Of a stretch of DNA of 8,598 bases, positions 6,444-8,598 are shown in pieces. The stretch spans positions 1 through 8,598 of the forward strand of contig DVOA01000066.1 of NCBI GenBank assembly GCA_018714005.1, read 5' to 3'. Every line of letters starts with the position of its first letter. Position 1 is the stretch's first letter. The stretch comes from Spyradomonas excrementavium (GTDB lineage Bacteria > Cyanobacteriota > Vampirovibrionia > Gastranaerophilales > Gastranaerophilaceae). Made by a program: the position numbers and the translations under genes. The notes beneath the pieces are model-generated. The model was not told the origin of the DNA, did no database searches, and saw nothing but the letters and a program-made list of their open reading frames with translations.

Positions 6444-6513
6444 TGTCGGAATGACGGTGCGTTTTTTGTCACCCTGAACTCGTTTCAGGGTCGCAGGGGC
6501 GTGAAAATCACGC
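6444..6513. repeat. Palindromic intergenic repeat-like element
   Basis: Two adjacent perfect hairpins lie in the divergent ileS-nusB gap: ACCCTGAA (6471-6478) with TTCAGGGT (6484-6491) around a five-base loop, and GCGTGA (6499-6504) with TCACGC (6508-6513) around AAA. The preceding GTCGGAATGACGG (6445-6457) resembles the flank of the same kind of element. The core 'CACCCTGAACTCGTTTCAGGG' type of palindrome is, from memory, a dispersed intergenic repeat in many bacterial genomes. The hairpins are upstream of both genes and lack U-tracts, so a terminator role is unlikely. The segment is clearly GC-richer than the AT-rich DNA on either side. Repeat status needs other copies in the genome, which this window does not contain. 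Confidence 0.5.
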
Positions 6514-6589
6514 TTCCGGCGGCAAATTTAAATTCTTCTTTTATTTTGTATTTTTTTGTGTCTTAATAAAAAATAAGAAAAATTTAAAT

Positions 6590-6593
6590 AGGA
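6590..6593 (+). promoter_or_regulatory. Ribosome-binding site of nusB
   Basis: AGGA eight bases before the ATG at 6602, in the context TAGGAATATAGAC. It closely resembles the site before the zinc-ribbon gene (TAGGAAAAAACAC) and supports the chosen start. No convincing -35/-10 pair could be placed in the AT-rich stretch 6530-6590 that must hold the nusB promoter. Confidence 0.6.
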
Positions 6594-6601
6594 ATATAGA
6601 C

Positions 6602-7273
6602 ATGCAAGCACGCAGAGCAGCCCGGGAATTGGCATTAATTTTGTTTTCCCAGTTTGATAAAAAAATTACAAAATACAACCAGACAGAATTTGAAGATATT
6701 GTCCTCAAATCAGTAAGAACCCTGACAAACAACGCCGCAGAAGAGCTAAAAATCAGCCTCGGCGGGCTTTACAAGATGAAAGAAGACATTGAAACATACG
6801 AAGCCGACTCGGAAATCAACCTTTCACGCCCGCTGAATGTGGCAAATGTGCCTGTTCCGCTGCCGATGACGTCAGATATGACCGGCCGCATTGATGAAAT
6901 GATTGATATTGCAGACAAAGTCGTTCTGGCGCTCGAAATCGCCGAAATGACCGCGCTCGAGCACACAGGCGACGTAAAAAGCTACGTTTTTGAAATTGCT
7001 AACGCGTACAAAGAACACAGCGATGAAATTGACGCTCTTATTAAGAAATATGCTCACGGATGGGATATTGACCGCCTTGTGAAAATTGACAAGGATATTT
7101 TGCGCATTTCGATTGCTGAATTGATGTTTATTAAAAATGTTCCGATGAAAGTTGTGATTGATGAGGCTCTGGAGCTTGCGAAAAAGTACTCCACCGACGA
7201 TTCATCCTCTTTCATTAACGGCATTTTAGGCAAAGTTGTTGAAGAAATTAAGGCAGCAAAAAAAGATAAGTAA
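6602..7273 (+). CDS. nusB: Transcription antitermination factor NusB (long, cyanobacterial-like form)
   Basis: NusB binds the boxA element of nascent rRNA with NusE (ribosomal protein S10) and helps RNA polymerase read through rRNA operons. The N-terminal helix ARRAARELALILFSQ (3-17) and the C-terminal half are typical: DRLVKIDKDILRISIAEL (157-174), VPMKVVIDEALELAKKYS (180-197) and SSSFINGILGKV (201-212). The protein has 223 residues against about 140 in Escherichia coli; the excess lies in the middle, roughly residues 20-120, as in cyanobacterial NusB proteins. This insert contains a Pro/Val-rich stretch (NVANVPVPLPM, 79-89) and charged helices. The ATG at 6602 follows AGGA (6590-6593). Its TAA overlaps the ftsY ATG by one base (TAATG at 7271-7275), so the two genes are translationally coupled. 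Confidence 0.95.
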   Translation: MQARRAARELALILFSQFDKKITKYNQTEFEDIVLKSVRTLTNNAAEELKISLGGLYKMKEDIETYEADSEINLSRPLNVANVPVPLPMTSDMTGRIDEMIDIADKVVLALEIAEMTALEHTGDVKSYVFEIANAYKEHSDEIDALIKKYAHGWDIDRLVKIDKDILRISIAELMFIKNVPMKVVIDEALELAKKYSTDDSSSFINGILGKVVEEIKAAKKDK

Positions 7274-8253
7274 TGTTTGATTTTTTTAAGAAAAAAGACC
7301 AAAACGAGCCGCAAAACAGCGAAAATAAGCCTGAAGAGAAAAAAGGCTTTTTTTCACTGACTTTTGACAACTTAAAAAAGACAATCGAAAAAACCTCCGA
7401 ATCTCTTGTCGGAAATGTTGTTTCAAGGCTGCAGGACGAAGAAGAATTTGATGAATTTATCCTTGACGACATGGAGGAGCTGCTAATTAAGGCTGATTTG
7501 GGCGTGAATACGGCGTCAGCAATCGTTGACAAGCTCCGTTCCGGTCAAAAATTGAAGCCGTCACAGGTTAAAGAGTATTTAAAAAGCGAATTTTCGACCA
7601 TTCTTCAAAATGCCGGCTCGAATGCGCTTTCTTACAAAGACGGAGAGTTGAATATTTACTTTATTGTCGGGGTAAACGGCGCCGGAAAGACCACGCTCAT
7701 CGGCAAACTCGCCCACAGATTCAAATTGCAGGGCAAAAAAGTCCTTGTTGCGGCAGGCGACACTTTCAGAGCAGCTGCCGAAGAGCAGCTCAACATCTGG
7801 AGCGAGCGTGCAGGCGCGCAAATTGTCAGAAATGACGGTGCTGACCCCGCTTCTGTGGTTTTTGACGCAATAAAAAAGGCAAAATCCGAGAATTTTGACG
7901 TTGTGCTTGTGGATACGGCAGGGCGCTTGCAGAACAAATTTAACCTTATGCAGGAGCTGCAAAAAGTTAAGTCGGTTATTGACAAACAGGCTCCGGAGGC
8001 TCTTCGCGAAACGATTCTCGTTTTAGACGCAAACACCGGACAAAACGGGCTTTCCCAGGCTAAAGTTTTCACAGAATGCGTAAATCTAACATCCGTCGCC
8101 CTCACAAAGCTCGACGGCTCGGCAAAAGGCGGGATAATTATTGCTATTGCGCGGGAAATGAATCTTCCGGTTAAATTAATCGGGGTGGGCGAGAAGATGG
8201 AGGATTTAAAGGATTTTGATGCGGCAGATTATATTGAAGCGCTGTTTGCGTGA
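7273..8253 (+). CDS. ftsY: Signal recognition particle receptor FtsY
   Basis: FtsY is the SRP-receptor GTPase that docks ribosome-SRP complexes at the inner membrane for cotranslational protein insertion. At 326 residues it has a short N-terminal part: an amphipathic start (MFDFFKKK), a charged linker to about residue 27, then the helical N domain (about 28-115). The NG GTPase motifs are complete: P-loop GVNGAGKTT (133-141), insertion-box DTFRAAAEEQL (163-173), DTAGRLQ (214-220), the partner-contact region DANTGQNG (252-259), TKLDGSAKGG (278-287) and GVGEKMEDLKDF (304-315). The long acidic A domain of the Escherichia coli protein is absent, which is common elsewhere. The start ATG overlaps the nusB stop, so it needs no strong ribosome-binding site. 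NusB-FtsY adjacency recalls cyanobacterial gene order and fits an operon for gene expression and protein export. Confidence 0.97.
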   Translation: MFDFFKKKDQNEPQNSENKPEEKKGFFSLTFDNLKKTIEKTSESLVGNVVSRLQDEEEFDEFILDDMEELLIKADLGVNTASAIVDKLRSGQKLKPSQVKEYLKSEFSTILQNAGSNALSYKDGELNIYFIVGVNGAGKTTLIGKLAHRFKLQGKKVLVAAGDTFRAAAEEQLNIWSERAGAQIVRNDGADPASVVFDAIKKAKSENFDVVLVDTAGRLQNKFNLMQELQKVKSVIDKQAPEALRETILVLDANTGQNGLSQAKVFTECVNLTSVALTKLDGSAKGGIIIAIAREMNLPVKLIGVGEKMEDLKDFDAADYIEALFA

Positions 8254-8270
8254 TTTGCAGGAGTAATTCT

Positions 8271-8351
8271 TTGAACAATGTTTTGTTTCTAACAAAAAGC
8301 GGGCCAGATATTCTTATGAGCGTTCTTTCCCAGACCCGGATAAGGGCGTGA
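8271..8351 (+). pseudogene. Short ORF behind ftsY, possibly the 5' remnant of a third operon gene
   Basis: A good Shine-Dalgarno AGGAG (8259-8263) lies seven bases before a TTG at 8271; the frame runs 26 codons to TGA at 8349-8351 (start NNVLFLTKSGPDILMSVLSQ). The product has a hydrophobic start like the first strand of a larger domain, then stops. In another + frame, 8292-8364 stays open and includes SYERSFPDPDKGVIRAINKF but has no upstream start codon, so a frameshifted or decayed gene is also possible. A perfect inverted repeat TTTTGTT/AACAAAA (8281-8297) lies inside. GC content falls sharply just past this ORF, which suggests the rest of the gene was lost when the neighbouring DNA arrived. 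It could instead be a real 26-residue peptide. No family is recognised. Confidence 0.35.
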
Positions 8352-8393
8352 TACGTGCAATTAATAAATTTTAAAGTTATATAAGACCGTTTA

Positions 8394-8598
8394 TTACTTA
8401 CTTGTAACTAAAAATTCATTAATTTTGTTCTTAATCTGTTCTGAAAACTGAAATATATCATTGACAGAGCTAATGGGGTTTTTAATTTCCTTTTTACCAT
8501 CCAAAAACGCAATGTATTTCTGTGAACGGTTAAAATACAATCGACAAATCGTTTTTCTGATACTATCATCAAGTAAAACATTAAAATAGCTTGAATTA
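8394..8598 (-). CDS. C-terminal fragment resembling an HsdR_N/COG4748-type restriction-endonuclease-like protein
   Basis: On the - strand the frame is open from the window edge to TAA at 8396-8394, giving 67 C-terminal residues. The sequence has SSYFNVLLDDSIRKTICRLYF, then SQKYIAFLDGKKE and ISSVNDIFQFSEQIKN. From memory this matches the C-terminal tail of small (about 350-400 residue) proteins that carry an N-terminal type I restriction HsdR_N nuclease domain; their tails typically read 'SYFGILLDDNNRKPICRLYFN...KKYIGL...ESLDDIYKYAD'. The nuclease core lies outside the window, so activity cannot be judged. Such proteins occur in accessory and defence regions. GC content is about 28%, against about 50% in parts of ftsY, a sign of recent acquisition. 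The gene converges on ftsY with about 140 bases between. The family call is recall, not a search. Confidence 0.65.
   Translation of the reverse strand, partial: NSSYFNVLLDDSIRKTICRLYFNRSQKYIAFLDGKKEIKNPISSVNDIFQFSEQIKNKINEFLVTSK

Noticed and set aside
5896..6477. 193-codon + strand ORF antisense to the 5' part of ileS
   Set aside because: It is a shadow of the highly conserved ileS frame, running into the promoter region and repeat element.
7579..8105. Two long - strand ORFs inside ftsY
   Set aside because: They are antisense to the conserved GTPase motifs, overlap each other and show no recognisable features.
8281..8297. Inverted repeat TTTTGTT-TCT-AACAAAA as a terminator for nusB-ftsY
   Set aside because: It is A-T rich, has no following U-tract and lies inside the short ORF; kept only as a note there.

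Overview
The window looks like a chromosomal segment of a gut-type, non-photosynthetic relative of Cyanobacteria (Melainabacteria/Vampirovibrionia, most likely Candidatus Gastranaerophilales). This is an inference from four things: an enlarged NusB with a mid-protein insertion as in cyanobacteria; nusB directly followed by ftsY, an order I recall from cyanobacterial genomes; a TolC-type outer-membrane protein, implying a diderm envelope; and two neighbouring hypothetical proteins with a short N-terminal 'SFKG/AFKA' motif that I associate with that order. No marker here proves the taxonomy.

Layout. 1-194: tail of an unidentified + strand gene. 223-1494: TolC-family outer-membrane efflux protein with an extended -10 promoter almost touching its start codon. 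1636-2054: a two-gene unit encoding a double zinc-ribbon protein and a 34-residue, very basic protein, closed by a terminator at about 2075-2104 that can serve both strands. 2107-3492 (- strand): a pair of accessory genes, a GNAT-like protein and, upstream of it, a protein that reads as a minimal protein-kinase-like fold. 3529-3555: terminator of ileS. 3559-6369 (- strand): complete isoleucyl-tRNA synthetase with its own promoter and a HIGT in place of HIGH. 6370-6601: divergent intergenic region with the ileS promoter and a palindromic repeat-like element. 6602-8253: nusB and ftsY overlapping by one base (TAATG). 8254-8393: a short ORF with a good ribosome-binding site that looks like the remnant of a third operon gene. 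8394-8598 (- strand): AT-rich C-terminus of what resembles a small HsdR_N/COG4748-type restriction-endonuclease-like protein.

The core of the window is information processing: ileS (aminoacylation), nusB (rRNA transcription antitermination) and ftsY (SRP receptor). The accessory parts are the kinase-like/GNAT-like pair and the low-GC right edge, where composition drops sharply at about 8360 and an insertion boundary is likely. No tRNA, rRNA, CRISPR array, insertion sequence or riboswitch was recognised. No gene-free stretch exceeds 300 bases; the longest is 6370-6601.
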